This document shows, piece after piece, positions 35,077-43,930 of a stretch of DNA of 64,000 bases; within the stretch, counting starts at the first letter, position 1, and the number at the start of each line of letters is the position of its first letter. Under the pieces are notes generated by a model that saw only the letters and a program-made list of their open reading frames with translations, searched no databases and had not been told where the DNA came from. The DNA is from Prevotella sp. Its GTDB lineage: Bacteria > Bacteroidota > Bacteroidia > Bacteroidales > Bacteroidaceae. The stretch spans positions 215,425-279,424 of the forward strand of contig JAEEXI010000002.1 in assembly GCA_016291495.1 (NCBI GenBank). Reading direction: 5' to 3'. A program made the translations under genes and the position numbers.

Positions 35077-36167
35077 ATCTTCAGGTGATTATATATTTTC
35101 TGATTAATCTGTCTGGTTATGCGGTCGTCAAGAGGAGGAACAGGCATGAAGCCCTCGTCAAAGCCTGTCCAGTATGTTAGGAGCTGCATGGTGCGACAGG
35201 CTGTCTTAAATAGCCCGGTCTCCTTCAGGGTCTCAGCAAGATGGTCTTCTTCTGCATCATGCTCTCGCAATTCCCTGTCGATCTCGCACAGATGACTGAT
35301 GGTCAGTTGGTGATGCTGTATCAGTTTGCGGACCTGTTTGAAGGTAGCCATCAGACGGTCGTTCTCAGAGGCGTACTGGAGTCCGATGGCATCCTGTATA
35401 GTCTTGGGTATCGCATAATCTTTTGGAAGGAAACTGGATACTTTGTGCACGTCGATATCAGGACAGCGGTATTCCAAGAGATGAGCTCCTCTCAGTACGA
35501 TATTACTGATATTTTCATGGTGTGCGTAAATTAAGATATAGCGCCATTGTTCCGGATCGTTCATCTCATACAAGTCGTCTATCACCCACCTGTGGTCACC
35601 CGTTATGCCTGCCTTGATGAAACAGCGCAGCAGGTGGCGGGTCTGTTCCTTCATCAGCTCTATGGTATTGCTGTCCAACGCTTTACGGTAGACACAATAG
35701 GTCTTGTAAGCCATTTCTGAAGGAGTGATAGAGTGGGTGATGATGGGATTGCGGATAATCTCCAGACGGTCGTTCCATCCGAGTTTCCTGATGCACTCTT
35801 CCTCCATTTTACCCTGTATAATCACGGCATAGGCGTTTTCCACCAGATTATGCTGGAAAAGCATTTTCTTTGGGAATTTCTCTTTCCAGTATTTCTCGTC
35901 TACGATCCAAGGCTCCAACTGTCCGTAAGGTGAAAGCACCATACGGGTACCTTTCCTGACAGCCAGTTTATAGAGACGATAGGCGGAGTAGTGCCAACAA
36001 CCATGAATATGCAGGATGTCATAGTGAATTGTCTGTAACTTCTCCCTGGCTACTGATTCTTCATCAGTGACAGCGTTTTCCGCCTCTAACCCCATACTAT
36101 CTGTCAATATGGTCACGTAATTGGTGATCATATGATCGTCCTTAGGTATGTAATGGAGTATCTTCAT
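35073..36167 (-). CDS. Glycosyltransferase-like protein with atypical helical C-terminal half
   Basis: 364 aa from the ATG at 36167 (MKILHYIPKDDHMITNYV). Residues 1-140 resemble the acceptor half of GT-B family 4 enzymes: DILHIHGCWHYSAYRLYKLA, MVLSPYGQLEPWIVDEKYWK and the following AYAVIIQGKMEEECI. The nucleotide-sugar half is missing. Residues about 150-364 are instead helical and charged (ELMKEQTRHLLRCFIKAG, TFKQVRKLIQHHQ), with no recognised motif. It may act with the adjacent GT2, or may not be an enzyme. A GTG start at 36188 is possible but would overlap the GT2 gene. Confidence 0.6.
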   Translation of the reverse strand: MKILHYIPKDDHMITNYVTILTDSMGLEAENAVTDEESVAREKLQTIHYDILHIHGCWHYSAYRLYKLAVRKGTRMVLSPYGQLEPWIVDEKYWKEKFPKKMLFQHNLVENAYAVIIQGKMEEECIRKLGWNDRLEIIRNPIITHSITPSEMAYKTYCVYRKALDSNTIELMKEQTRHLLRCFIKAGITGDHRWVIDDLYEMNDPEQWRYILIYAHHENISNIVLRGAHLLEYRCPDIDVHKVSSFLPKDYAIPKTIQDAIGLQYASENDRLMATFKQVRKLIQHHQLTISHLCEIDRELREHDAEEDHLAETLKETGLFKTACRTMQLLTYWTGFDEGFMPVPPLDDRITRQINQKIYNHLKI

Positions 36168-36178
36168 AGCTTTTCCGT

Positions 36179-36841
36179 TCAGTTCCACAGGTTGTTCCAG
36201 CCGACAGACAAGCGCAATCTGGTGAGTCTGAGTCCCTTGATAATACGGTCGTACTGACGTATGGCATCATAGATACGTGTACGTCGGATGGTGACGGCAT
36301 CATAGATTCCCCGTTTGATTTTCAGGTGTTTACCCTGATGACCGTGTCCTGAGCGTCGTTCTGCCTTCAGGATAAAAGGAATGACTTCCTCCAGTTGCTG
36401 GAATGACTGGTAGCAGATGGTATCTTGTTGTTTCTTGTCGCTATAGACCAATACCGCCTCCAGATTCTGCTCATTACTGATTGTTTGGGCGAGGTTGTCA
36501 ATCCATTTTTCTGACGTGGGTGGACGGTTGATGTCTACCAGTACAATCCATTCGCTGTGGGCAGCCTTGACGCCTACAGACATTGCCAGTTGGAGACGAC
36601 TCGGATTGGGGACGGATTTTGGGAAGAATGTCGTATGGAGATGGGGGTATTCAGCCTTCATACTCTTCAGTATGTCTGGGGTGGCGTCAGAGGAAGAGTC
36701 GTCAACCACAATCACCTCATAGGCCGTATCGCCTATCTGAGCTAGGAATAATGGGAGGTTCTGCTGTAATAACTCGGCCTCGTTGTGAACCACCATTACC
36801 ACAGATAGCTTGACATCCTTTTCCTTGGTTGTATTTTCCAT
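36179..36841 (-). CDS. Family 2 glycosyltransferase
   Basis: 220 aa from the ATG at 36841 (MENTTKEKDVKLSVVMVVHN). GT-A fold: KLSVVMVVHNEAELL, YEVIVVDDSSSDATPDIL, and SEWIVLVDINRPPTSEKWID where the DXD is DIN. A short C-terminal region rich in Arg (TIRRTRIYDAIRQYDRII) could bind membrane or lipid. No membrane helix is evident. A longer frame exists but overlaps lysA. Sugar and acceptor unknown. Confidence 0.85.
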   Translation of the reverse strand: MENTTKEKDVKLSVVMVVHNEAELLQQNLPLFLAQIGDTAYEVIVVDDSSSDATPDILKSMKAEYPHLHTTFFPKSVPNPSRLQLAMSVGVKAAHSEWIVLVDINRPPTSEKWIDNLAQTISNEQNLEAVLVYSDKKQQDTICYQSFQQLEEVIPFILKAERRSGHGHQGKHLKIKRGIYDAVTIRRTRIYDAIRQYDRIIKGLRLTRLRLSVGWNNLWN

Positions 36842-36854
36842 GATGCTATCATCG

Positions 36855-38018
36855 TTATTTAACCTCATCGCTTGTATAACCCTTAGGAAGACTCCGGCAG
36901 TTATACTGTGATGCCATAATCTCGCCATAGGCTCCTGCCGAACGGATTGCCAGCAAATCACCTCGACGACAGCCATTCAGGTCGAACTGTTTGGCGAAGA
37001 CATCTGTTGACTCACAGATGGGACCTACCACATCATATGCCTGGAGAGGTTCCTCACTGGTGATATTCTCAATCTTATGGTATGCCTGATAGAGGGCAGG
37101 GCGGATGAGGTCGGTGAATCCCGCATCAACGATGGCAAACTGCTTCGTAGCACCTTTCTTAATATATAAGGTACGCGTGATGAGACTGCCACATTGTGCC
37201 ACAACGGCCCGACCCAGTTCGAAATGCAGCGTCTGACCAGGACGTAACTTGAGCTTCTTGGCATAGGTGTCGAAATAGTCTTTGAAATCAGGAATGCACA
37301 GACGGTTGGGATGTTGATAATCAACACCAAGTCCACCTCCCACGTTGATATGCTCTACGATGATGCGATGACGTTCCAGTTCGTTTTGTAGTTCATTGAC
37401 ACGGTTGCAAAGTGCCTCAAAGTCACCCATATCCAGAATCTGGCTGCCAATATGAAAATGAAGACCTACGACTTTCACATGCTGCATTCTGGAAGCCTCC
37501 TCGATGACACTCATCATGTCACGCATGGCAATACCAAACTTGTTCTCAGCAAGTCCTGTTGTGATATTGGCGTGGGTGTGTGCTCCCACATTGGGATTCA
37601 GACGAAAGGCGATACGTGCCACTTTTCCTTTCTGATGAGCCAGTTCGTTGATGACTTCCAGTTCAGGAATACTCTCTACATTGAAGCAGAAGATGTCATT
37701 ATCAAGTCCGAGATTGATTTCCCAATCGCTCTTGCCTACACCTGCGAAGACAATCTTTGAACTGGGGAAACCTGCCTGAATACAGGCTTCTATCTCACCA
37801 CCGCTGACGCAGTCGGCACCAAGTCCTGCTTCACGGATGATACGCAGCAACTGAGGATTGGCATTCGCCTTTATGGCATAATGTACCACATAGCCCTCAT
37901 GCTTGCTAGCTTCCGACTGGATGACTTGCAATGTCTTGCGCAACAGCTCCGTATTGTAGTAATAGAAGGGCGTGCGCAGTTGTTGAAATCGTTCTATAGG
38001 AAAATGTCCTTTTGCCAT
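36855..38018 (-). CDS. lysA: Diaminopimelate decarboxylase
   Basis: 387 aa PLP enzyme (fold III) making lysine from meso-DAP. The PLP Lys lies in VHYAIKANANPQLLR. Further motifs: HFHIGSQI, NVGGGLGVDYQ and the C-terminal GPICESTDVFA with the catalytic Cys, plus AGAYG. Sits 20 bp downstream of lysC, a lysine-branch pair. Confidence 0.96.
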   Translation of the reverse strand: MAKGHFPIERFQQLRTPFYYYNTELLRKTLQVIQSEASKHEGYVVHYAIKANANPQLLRIIREAGLGADCVSGGEIEACIQAGFPSSKIVFAGVGKSDWEINLGLDNDIFCFNVESIPELEVINELAHQKGKVARIAFRLNPNVGAHTHANITTGLAENKFGIAMRDMMSVIEEASRMQHVKVVGLHFHIGSQILDMGDFEALCNRVNELQNELERHRIIVEHINVGGGLGVDYQHPNRLCIPDFKDYFDTYAKKLKLRPGQTLHFELGRAVVAQCGSLITRTLYIKKGATKQFAIVDAGFTDLIRPALYQAYHKIENITSEEPLQAYDVVGPICESTDVFAKQFDLNGCRRGDLLAIRSAGAYGEIMASQYNCRSLPKGYTSDEVK

Positions 38019-38038
38019 TGTGTTGTGTTGCTAGGATA

Positions 38039-39358
38039 TTATTTGTTGAATAATGTGTTGCTCAGACTTTGAAGGGCACGTTTTTTGTCTTCCTCACGAA
38101 TCAGGAAGGAGATGTTGTAGTTGCTACCGCCATAGCTGACCATACGGACAGGGATGTTCTTCATAGCATCCAGCGTCAGGGTCTCAAAACCGATGTTCGA
38201 CCAGTCGAGGTCTCCAACGACACAGATGATGCACATATTGGTATCTACCGTCACTGTACCATACTTCTTCAGCTCGTCGACAATTTCGCCCAGATGTGCG
38301 GAGTTGTCGATAGACATAGAAACACCCACCTCTGAGGTACAAACCATATCGATAGGAGTCTGATAGCTCTCGAAAATCTCAAAGACCTTACGCAGGAAAC
38401 CTGTGGCAAGCAGCATGCGGCTTGACTTAATCTTGATGGCAATGATGTTGTCTTTGGCAGCCACAGCCTTGATCTTGCCATATTCTGTCTGGTTACTGAT
38501 GGTCGTTCCCTCTGCATCAGGATCCATTGTGTTCAGGAGACGCACGGGAATGCCGGCATACTTGGCAGGCTGTACACAGGTGGGATGCAGAATCTTTGCT
38601 CCGAAATAGGCAAGCTCTGCAGCCTCCTCGAAGTGTAGTTGATGTACGGGAGCAGTCTTGTCGACGACACGGGGATCGTTGTTGTGCATACCATCAATAT
38701 CCGTCCAAATCTGAATCTCTTCCGCATTCAGGGCAGCACCAACCAATGATGCGGTATAGTCAGAACCACCACGCTGCAGGTTGTCTATCTCACCATAGGC
38801 GTTACGACAGATAAAGCCTTGAGTGATATACACTTGCTGTCCCTCGTTCTTTTCCATGATGGCTGAGAGCTTTTCACGGATATAAATGGGATCGGGCTCG
38901 GAATTCTTATCGGTTCGCATGAAATCGAGGGCGTTGAGCAATACCGCATTGATACCCAGTTCCTTCATATAGTTGACCACCATATTGGTAGACATCATCT
39001 CGCCTTGGGCTACGATACTTTTCTCTTCGAACGATGTGAAAAGTTCTTTCGTAAAAGAACGCAGGTAATTCATCTCCGAAATGATAAAATCACGTGTTGT
39101 TGCTTTCATCTCTTCAGTAGAGTACAACTCGTCGATATGTTTCATGTATTTACGTTCCAACTGGTTGATGACCTCGTTGGCACCCTCAGGATTTTTCTTG
39201 TAAAGATAGTCGGAAATCTCTACCAGTGAATTTGTCGTTCCAGACATAGCTGACAATACTACGAAAACCGGCTCTCCAGATTTGGTGACCAGTCTCGTTA
39301 CTTCCTTCATGCGCTCCGGTGAACCTACCGAAGTACCGCCAAATTTCATTACTTTCAT
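38039..39358 (-). CDS. lysC: Monofunctional aspartate kinase
   Basis: 439 aa. KFGGTSVGSPERMKEV at the start, LQRGGSDYTASLVGAAL for substrate, then ACT domains (about 300-439). Second aspartokinase of the window (thrA carries another), and pairing with lysA suggests lysine-sensitive control. No lysine riboswitch fits in the 29-bp gap upstream. Confidence 0.95.
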   Translation of the reverse strand: MKVMKFGGTSVGSPERMKEVTRLVTKSGEPVFVVLSAMSGTTNSLVEISDYLYKKNPEGANEVINQLERKYMKHIDELYSTEEMKATTRDFIISEMNYLRSFTKELFTSFEEKSIVAQGEMMSTNMVVNYMKELGINAVLLNALDFMRTDKNSEPDPIYIREKLSAIMEKNEGQQVYITQGFICRNAYGEIDNLQRGGSDYTASLVGAALNAEEIQIWTDIDGMHNNDPRVVDKTAPVHQLHFEEAAELAYFGAKILHPTCVQPAKYAGIPVRLLNTMDPDAEGTTISNQTEYGKIKAVAAKDNIIAIKIKSSRMLLATGFLRKVFEIFESYQTPIDMVCTSEVGVSMSIDNSAHLGEIVDELKKYGTVTVDTNMCIICVVGDLDWSNIGFETLTLDAMKNIPVRMVSYGGSNYNISFLIREEDKKRALQSLSNTLFNK

Positions 39359-39387
39359 TGTATCTTGTTTTTTATTTCATTTTTATC

Positions 39388-40143
39388 TCAGAGATCTTCC
39401 CTCGTCGAGTAGTCAACCTTGCGTATCTCCTCAGGCACGTTGTCCTGTTCATAGACTGCAATCTTGTTGTAGTCGTTGGTAATCTCCTCCAAGTGTCCGT
39501 CAATGCAACGGTAAACAATACCAGGATAGTCTTTCAGTAAGGGAATGTTATGGGTGGTCATCACCACAGCCGTTCCCATCTGGGTCACATGACGGAGTAA
39601 GGCGATGATGTTTGCAGCAGTCTCTGGGTCAAGATTTCCCGTCGGCTCATCGGCAATGATGATCTTTGGCTTGTTTAGAATGGCACGGGCTATAGCGATA
39701 CGCTGTTGTTCTCCGCCTGAGAGCTCGTGGGGGAAGCGGTCGGCATAATCTTGCATCTCCACATCCTCTAATACGTCATTGATGCGCTCCTGAATATCAT
39801 CTTTATTTTTCCATCCAGTGGCTTTCAGCACGAATTCCAGATTGTCGTGTACCGTTCTGTCACTCAACAACTGGAAGTCCTGGAAAATGATACCCATCTG
39901 GCGACGCAGGGCAGGAATATACTTGCGCTTCAGACCACGCAGGTCGTGGTTGAGGACGAAAGCGTTTTCTGCCTCATCGATATCCAATTCAAAATAGAGC
40001 GTCTTCAGAAGGGTGCTCTTTCCTGCACCCACACGACCTATGATGTATATAAACTCTCCCTCGTTAACGTGGAAATCGACTTCCTTTAAAACGAGGATAC
40101 CATCTTTCTGATAGATATTGGCTTTCTGATAATCTATTAACAT
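39388..40143 (-). CDS. ftsE: FtsE-like ABC ATPase
   Basis: 251 aa. Walker [18 protein letters not shown], signature [18 protein letters not shown], Walker [15 protein letters not shown]-loop [11 protein letters not shown]. The closest family as I recall is cell-division FtsE, which with FtsX regulates septal peptidoglycan hydrolysis. No ftsX is adjacent, so a generic ABC ATPase cannot be fully excluded. The C terminus has an extension ([19 protein letters not shown]). Lies between hisIE and lysC. Confidence 0.82.
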   Translation of the reverse strand: MLIDYQKANIYQKDGILVLKEVDFHVNEGEFIYIIGRVGAGKSTLLKTLYFELDIDEAENAFVLNHDLRGLKRKYIPALRRQMGIIFQDFQLLSDRTVHDNLEFVLKATGWKNKDDIQERINDVLEDVEMQDYADRFPHELSGGEQQRIAIARAILNKPKIIIADEPTGNLDPETAANIIALLRHVTQMGTAVVMTTHNIPLLKDYPGIVYRCIDGHLEEITNDYNKIAVYEQDNVPEEIRKVDYSTREDL

Positions 40144-40151
40144 ATCCGTAA

Positions 40152-40799
40152 TTATTTCATCGTTCCGTTTGCTTTTGCCTCTCTGCGTTTCTTGTCCCAG
40201 TTAGGGTCATGACGCTTTTGCAGTTCAGCCACCACATCCTCGATGCGCATGCCTTTCTCCGTCAAGAGTACAAGCAGGTGGTAGAGTAGGTCACTGGCTT
40301 CATATATCAGGTGGTCACTCGTTCCATTTGTTGCCTCAATGACTGTTTCTAAAGCCTCTTCTCCCACTTTCTGGGCGATTTTGTTGACACCATCACGGAA
40401 GAGCTTGGTGGTGTATGAACCTTCCGGCATCTCCTCCTTGCGCTTGTTGATGAAGTCCTGCAACTCAGTAAGAAAGAGTAGAGGATTGCCTTCATTCTCC
40501 TCGCCCCAACAGGTATCGGTACCTGTATGACAAGTAGGACCGATGGGATTCGCCTTAACCAACAGCGTGTCGTTGTCGCAGTCTACCTTCATATCCACCA
40601 GGTTGAGGAAGTGGCCAGAGGTCTCTCCCTTCGTCCATAGCGTCTGACGTGTACGACTCCAGAAGGTCACATGACCTGTCTCAACAGTCTTCTGATAAGC
40701 TTCCTCGTTCATGAAACCTAACATCAGTACGTTCTTGGTCGTCGCATCCTGTATGATAGCAGGTACCAACCCGCCCATCTTCTCGAAATCTATCGTCAT
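40152..40799 (-). CDS. hisIE: Phosphoribosyl-AMP cyclohydrolase/phosphoribosyl-ATP diphosphatase
   Basis: 215 aa fusion for steps 2 and 3 of histidine synthesis. The HisI domain (1-115) has VLMLGFMNEEAYQKT, TFWSRTRQTLWTKGETSGH and the metal site with CDNDT and CHTGTDTCWGE. The HisE domain (about 120-215) has GVNKIAQKVGEEALETVIEA and EASDLLYHLLVLL. Intact and normal in length. Confidence 0.97.
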   Translation of the reverse strand: MTIDFEKMGGLVPAIIQDATTKNVLMLGFMNEEAYQKTVETGHVTFWSRTRQTLWTKGETSGHFLNLVDMKVDCDNDTLLVKANPIGPTCHTGTDTCWGEENEGNPLLFLTELQDFINKRKEEMPEGSYTTKLFRDGVNKIAQKVGEEALETVIEATNGTSDHLIYEASDLLYHLLVLLTEKGMRIEDVVAELQKRHDPNWDKKRREAKANGTMK

Positions 40800-40805
40800 A
40801 GTCTA

Positions 40806-40837
40806 TTTACATTCTTACATTTTTAAATTCTTACATT
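40806..40837. repeat. Octad array across the hisF stop codon
   Basis: Four 8-bp units on the plus strand: TTTACATT, CTTACATT, TTTAAATT, CTTACATT. Provides the last residues (NVRI) and stop of HisF and most of the hisF-hisIE gap. Same unit as the thrC octads. Confidence 0.75.
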
Positions 40838-41590
40838 GATACCTTCATCTTTGAGGTATCTTTTTAATTCCGGCACGGGTATCTCTCCGAAATGGAATAC
40901 ACTCGCGGCGAGGGCTGCATCGGCATGTCCTTCTAGGAAGACATCGCGGAAATGTTCCCGCTTTCCTGCTCCACCACTGGCAATGATGGGGATCGACAGG
41001 GTATCTGCCAGCTCACGCAGTGCCTCGTTGGCATAACCGTTCTTTGTGCCGTCATGATTCATCGAGGTGAAAAGAATTTCTCCTGCACCACGCTCCTGAG
41101 CCTCATGAGCCCATTCAAAGAGTCCTCGTTCTGTACGCTCACGCCCCCCTTTCAAGTAGCAATGCCAAAGGTTACGGGTAGGTTCATCTAGACGGGCATC
41201 GATGGCGACAACACACACCTGCGAACCAAATCTTGTGGCGATCTCGTCAATAAGCTCAGGACGACGAATGGCGGCACTGTTCACGCTCACCTTATCAGCA
41301 CCGGCATATAACAGGCGCTCTACATCGGCCAGTTCGTTGATGCCACCACCAACCGTAAAGGGAATGTTCAACGTCTGGGCGACCTTTGTCACCATCTCCG
41401 TGAACGTCTTGCGACCCTCGAAACTTGCGGTGATGTCCAGGAAGCACAACTCGTCAGCGCCCTGCTCGCTATAGGCTTTGCCCAAAGCGACAGGATCACC
41501 GGCACTTCGCAGATTCACGAAGTTGGTACCTTTCACGGTCTCACCGTCCTTGACGTCCAGACAGGGTATTATGCGTTTTGCCAGTCCCAT
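40823..41590 (-). CDS. hisF: Imidazole glycerol phosphate synthase, cyclase subunit
   Basis: 255 aa TIM barrel: [20 protein letters not shown] with the catalytic Asp, [23 protein letters not shown], and CVVAIDAR with the second Asp. The C terminus, EGINVRI, is read from the octad array. Overlaps hisA by 22 bp. Forms the IGPS complex with HisH. Confidence 0.97.
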   Translation of the reverse strand: MGLAKRIIPCLDVKDGETVKGTNFVNLRSAGDPVALGKAYSEQGADELCFLDITASFEGRKTFTEMVTKVAQTLNIPFTVGGGINELADVERLLYAGADKVSVNSAAIRRPELIDEIATRFGSQVCVVAIDARLDEPTRNLWHCYLKGGRERTERGLFEWAHEAQERGAGEILFTSMNHDGTKNGYANEALRELADTLSIPIIASGGAGKREHFRDVFLEGHADAALAASVFHFGEIPVPELKRYLKDEGINVRI

Positions 41591-42294
41591 AGTTCTTGCA
41601 GATTGATTTTTCCTTCGTATATTGCTTTGCCAAAGACGACAGCAGGGATTCCTGCTGCATCAAGGGCCTTGATATCATCGATGCAGGACACACCACCAGA
41701 GGCAATCATGTGCAACGCAGGATATTCTTTCATCACACGCTTGTACAGGTCGATAGCCGGACCTGCCAACGTGCCGTCTTTCGAAATCTCTGTACACAGC
41801 ACCTTGTTGACACCAGCGTCAACATATTTTTTCAGGAAGGGCAGCAAGTCCTCCGTAGAGTCCTCTTTCCATCCGTTGATACTGATTTTCCCGTTGCGTA
41901 CATCAGCTCCGAGGATGATGCGCTCAGCACCATATTTCTCCAACCATCCCATAAAGCGTTCAGGTTCTGTGACTGCAATGCTGCCAATGGTCACCATCTG
42001 TGCACCATGATTGAAAGCGGTCTCGATATCCTCGTCCGTCTTGATACCACCTCCGAAATCGACAGTAAGTTGAGTCTCCGTCGTGATACGAAGGAGAACT
42101 TCGCTATTGACGATATGCTTTGATTTGGCACCATCCAAGTCCACCATGTGCAGGCGCTTGAAACCAATGCGCTCAAACTCCTGAGCCATCTCCAGAGGAC
42201 TGCCATAGACGGTCTTCTGGTCGTAGTCGCCCTTGGTCAGACGTACGCATTGTCCGTTGATGATATCTATTGCGGGAATCAGTTCTATCTTCAT
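41569..42294 (-). CDS. hisA: ProFAR isomerase
   Basis: 241 aa from the ATG at 42294 ([19 protein letters not shown]). TIM barrel Amadori isomerase: [39 protein letters not shown], and [13 protein letters not shown]. The start codon abuts a heptad array that also forms the HisH C terminus. Confidence 0.97.
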   Translation of the reverse strand: MKIELIPAIDIINGQCVRLTKGDYDQKTVYGSPLEMAQEFERIGFKRLHMVDLDGAKSKHIVNSEVLLRITTETQLTVDFGGGIKTDEDIETAFNHGAQMVTIGSIAVTEPERFMGWLEKYGAERIILGADVRNGKISINGWKEDSTEDLLPFLKKYVDAGVNKVLCTEISKDGTLAGPAIDLYKRVMKEYPALHMIASGGVSCIDDIKALDAAGIPAVVFGKAIYEGKINLQELWDWQNA

Positions 42295-42321
42295 TGTCAA
42301 TTATCCATTATCAATTGTCAA
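42294..42321. repeat. Heptad array at the hisH-hisA junction
   Basis: Four 7-bp units on the plus strand: TTGTCAA, TTATCCA, TTATCAA, TTGTCAA. Spans the 3' end and stop of hisH and reaches the hisA ATG. HisH's last residues (QLTIDNG) come from it. Confidence 0.75.
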
Positions 42322-42936
42322 CTGGAGAAAATTCTCCAAAATTTTCTCGCCCACGCGTCCACTCTTCTCTGGGTGAAACTGGCAGGTATAGAAATTGTCG
42401 CGATGCATAGCGGCAGAGTAGGGCAGGATATAGTCTGCTACAGCCGCTGTGTCCTCACATACTGGCACATAGTAGCTGTGTACGAAATAGACGTACGGCT
42501 TCTCGCCAAGACCTTCCAACAGTGGGGACACTTGGTAATCTCTCACCTCTCTCCACTTACCCCTCACCTCTAAATTGTTCCATCCCATACACGGCACCTT
42601 TTCCTCATGACGCTGAGGCTGGAAGCGCTTCACCTCTGCATCAAAGACACCGATACAGTCAACATCACCTTCTTCGGAATGTTTGCAAAGTAACTGCTGT
42701 CCGATGCAGATGCCGAGGACAGGCTGGCGCAGGTTGCGGATGACCTCGTCAAGGCGACGGGCCTTCAGGTACTCCATAGCGCCACGTGCCTCACCCTGTC
42801 CAGGGAACACCACGCGGTCGGCTTTCTGGAGCAGTTCGGCATTGTCCGTCAACAGAGGCTCAATACCCAGTCGCTTCAGGGCATTCACCACTGAATAGAC
42901 GTTTCCTGCGTTATATTTTACGATGGCTACGTTCAT
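42301..42936 (-). CDS. hisH: Imidazole glycerol phosphate synthase, glutamine amidotransferase subunit
   Basis: 211 aa class I amidotransferase: VLGICIGQQLLCKHSEEG with the nucleophilic Cys, PCMGWNNLE, YFVHSYYVP and the catalytic His/Glu in FYTCQFHPEKSGRVG. A five-unit heptad array (42541-42575) inserts residues around LEVRGKWREVRDY right after the GWNNLE motif. Overlaps purU by 4 bp. Confidence 0.95.
   Translation of the reverse strand: MNVAIVKYNAGNVYSVVNALKRLGIEPLLTDNAELLQKADRVVFPGQGEARGAMEYLKARRLDEVIRNLRQPVLGICIGQQLLCKHSEEGDVDCIGVFDAEVKRFQPQRHEEKVPCMGWNNLEVRGKWREVRDYQVSPLLEGLGEKPYVYFVHSYYVPVCEDTAAVADYILPYSAAMHRDNFYTCQFHPEKSGRVGEKILENFLQLTIDNG
42541..42575. repeat. Heptad array inside hisH
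   Basis: Five 7-bp units on the plus strand: TCTCACC, TCTCTCC, ACTTACC, CCTCACC, TCTAAAT. Same family (reverse complement) as the coaBC arrays. In frame. Confidence 0.75.
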
Positions 42937-43799
42937 GAGAAGATAATCGTCTTGTTCTTATAGGTCAAAATCTTGCGCTGTATATGTTTCGACACAGCAT
43001 GCGAGAGCACAATTTTCTCCAGGTCCTTGCCTTTCAGCACCAGACTCTCTGGCGTGTCCTTATGGGTGATGCGTGTCACGTCTTGCTCGATAATGGGTCC
43101 AGCGTCCAACTCTGCCGTTACATAGTGGCTGGTGGCTCCGATAATCTTCACACCACGCTCCCAAGCCTGATGGTAGGGCTTCGCACCCACAAAAGCTGGC
43201 AGGAACGAGTGGTGGATGTTGATGATGTGGTTCGGATAGGCAGCTATCATCTCGTCCGAGATAATCTGCATGTAGCGAGCCAGCACGATGAAGGTTACTT
43301 CGTTCTTCCTCAGCAGCTCCATCTCAGCAGCCTCCACCTCTGCCTTGTTCGAGTGGTCTTTCTTGATGCTGTAGACGTAGTAGGGAATATTGAATTGCTC
43401 AGCCACATAGCGCAGGTCCTCATGGTTCGAGACGATGCAGGGAATGTCGATTTCCCATTCTCCCGCCTTCCAGCGTGCCAGCAGGTCATACAGACAGTGA
43501 CTCATCTTCGAGACAAAGATGGCCATACGGGGACGTTTGTCACTGAAATACAACTTACACGTCATTTTATAGCGCTGTGCATAGAGGGTGTTGATATATT
43601 CCTGAATCTTGTCTCTGGGAATCAGGAAATTCTCCAGTTCCCATTCGATTCGCATGAAAAACATTTCGTCCTGTTTGTCTACATATTGGTCAAGGTATAC
43701 GATATTTCCTTGATTATCAGTGATAAAGCGTGTTACTTCCGAGATAATACCCTGTTGGTCTGGGCAGTGCAGAAGCAATATGGCTGTTGGTTTCTTCAT
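42933..43799 (-). CDS. purU: Formyltetrahydrofolate deformylase
   Basis: 288 aa. N-terminal ACT domain (about 5-85: ILLLHCPDQQGIISEVTRFI), then a formyl-transferase-fold hydrolase with FIVLARYMQIISDEM, NIHHSFLPAFVGAKPYHQA and EQDVTRITHKDTPE. Releases formate from 10-formyl-THF, balancing one-carbon units, which links purine and histidine pathways. First gene of the run purU-hisHAF-hisIE and beyond. Confidence 0.95.
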   Translation of the reverse strand: MKKPTAILLLHCPDQQGIISEVTRFITDNQGNIVYLDQYVDKQDEMFFMRIEWELENFLIPRDKIQEYINTLYAQRYKMTCKLYFSDKRPRMAIFVSKMSHCLYDLLARWKAGEWEIDIPCIVSNHEDLRYVAEQFNIPYYVYSIKKDHSNKAEVEAAEMELLRKNEVTFIVLARYMQIISDEMIAAYPNHIINIHHSFLPAFVGAKPYHQAWERGVKIIGATSHYVTAELDAGPIIEQDVTRITHKDTPESLVLKGKDLEKIVLSHAVSKHIQRKILTYKNKTIIFS

Positions 43800-43831
43800 T
43801 GTCTTTAAAATCCTTATTGTGTATTGAGGTG

Positions 43832-43870
43832 CAAAATTAAAGAAAATATCTCACATTACCAAAGGTAATG
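43832..43870 (-). promoter_or_regulatory. purU-his operon promoter with palindrome on the -33 box
   Basis: Minus strand: -7 TAATTTTG (43832-43839), 20-bp spacer, -33 TTTG (43860-43863). The -33 box lies at the centre of a 17-bp perfect palindrome CATTACC-N3-GGTAATG (43854-43870), a likely operator. Confidence 0.7.
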
Positions 43871-43913
43871 CGAAAAAAATCAAGATATGGCTTGATGTGA
43901 GGATGATGTGAAA

Positions 43914-43930
43914 GGAAATCTATGATTTCC
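43914..43930 (-). terminator. Weak hairpin at end of cyclophilin gene
   Basis: GGAAATC/GATTTCC (7 bp) with the gene's stop codon in the loop. The T tract is short, so termination is uncertain. Confidence 0.3.

Noticed and set aside
39359..39387. Lysine riboswitch before lysC
   Set aside because: The gap is 29 bp, far too short.
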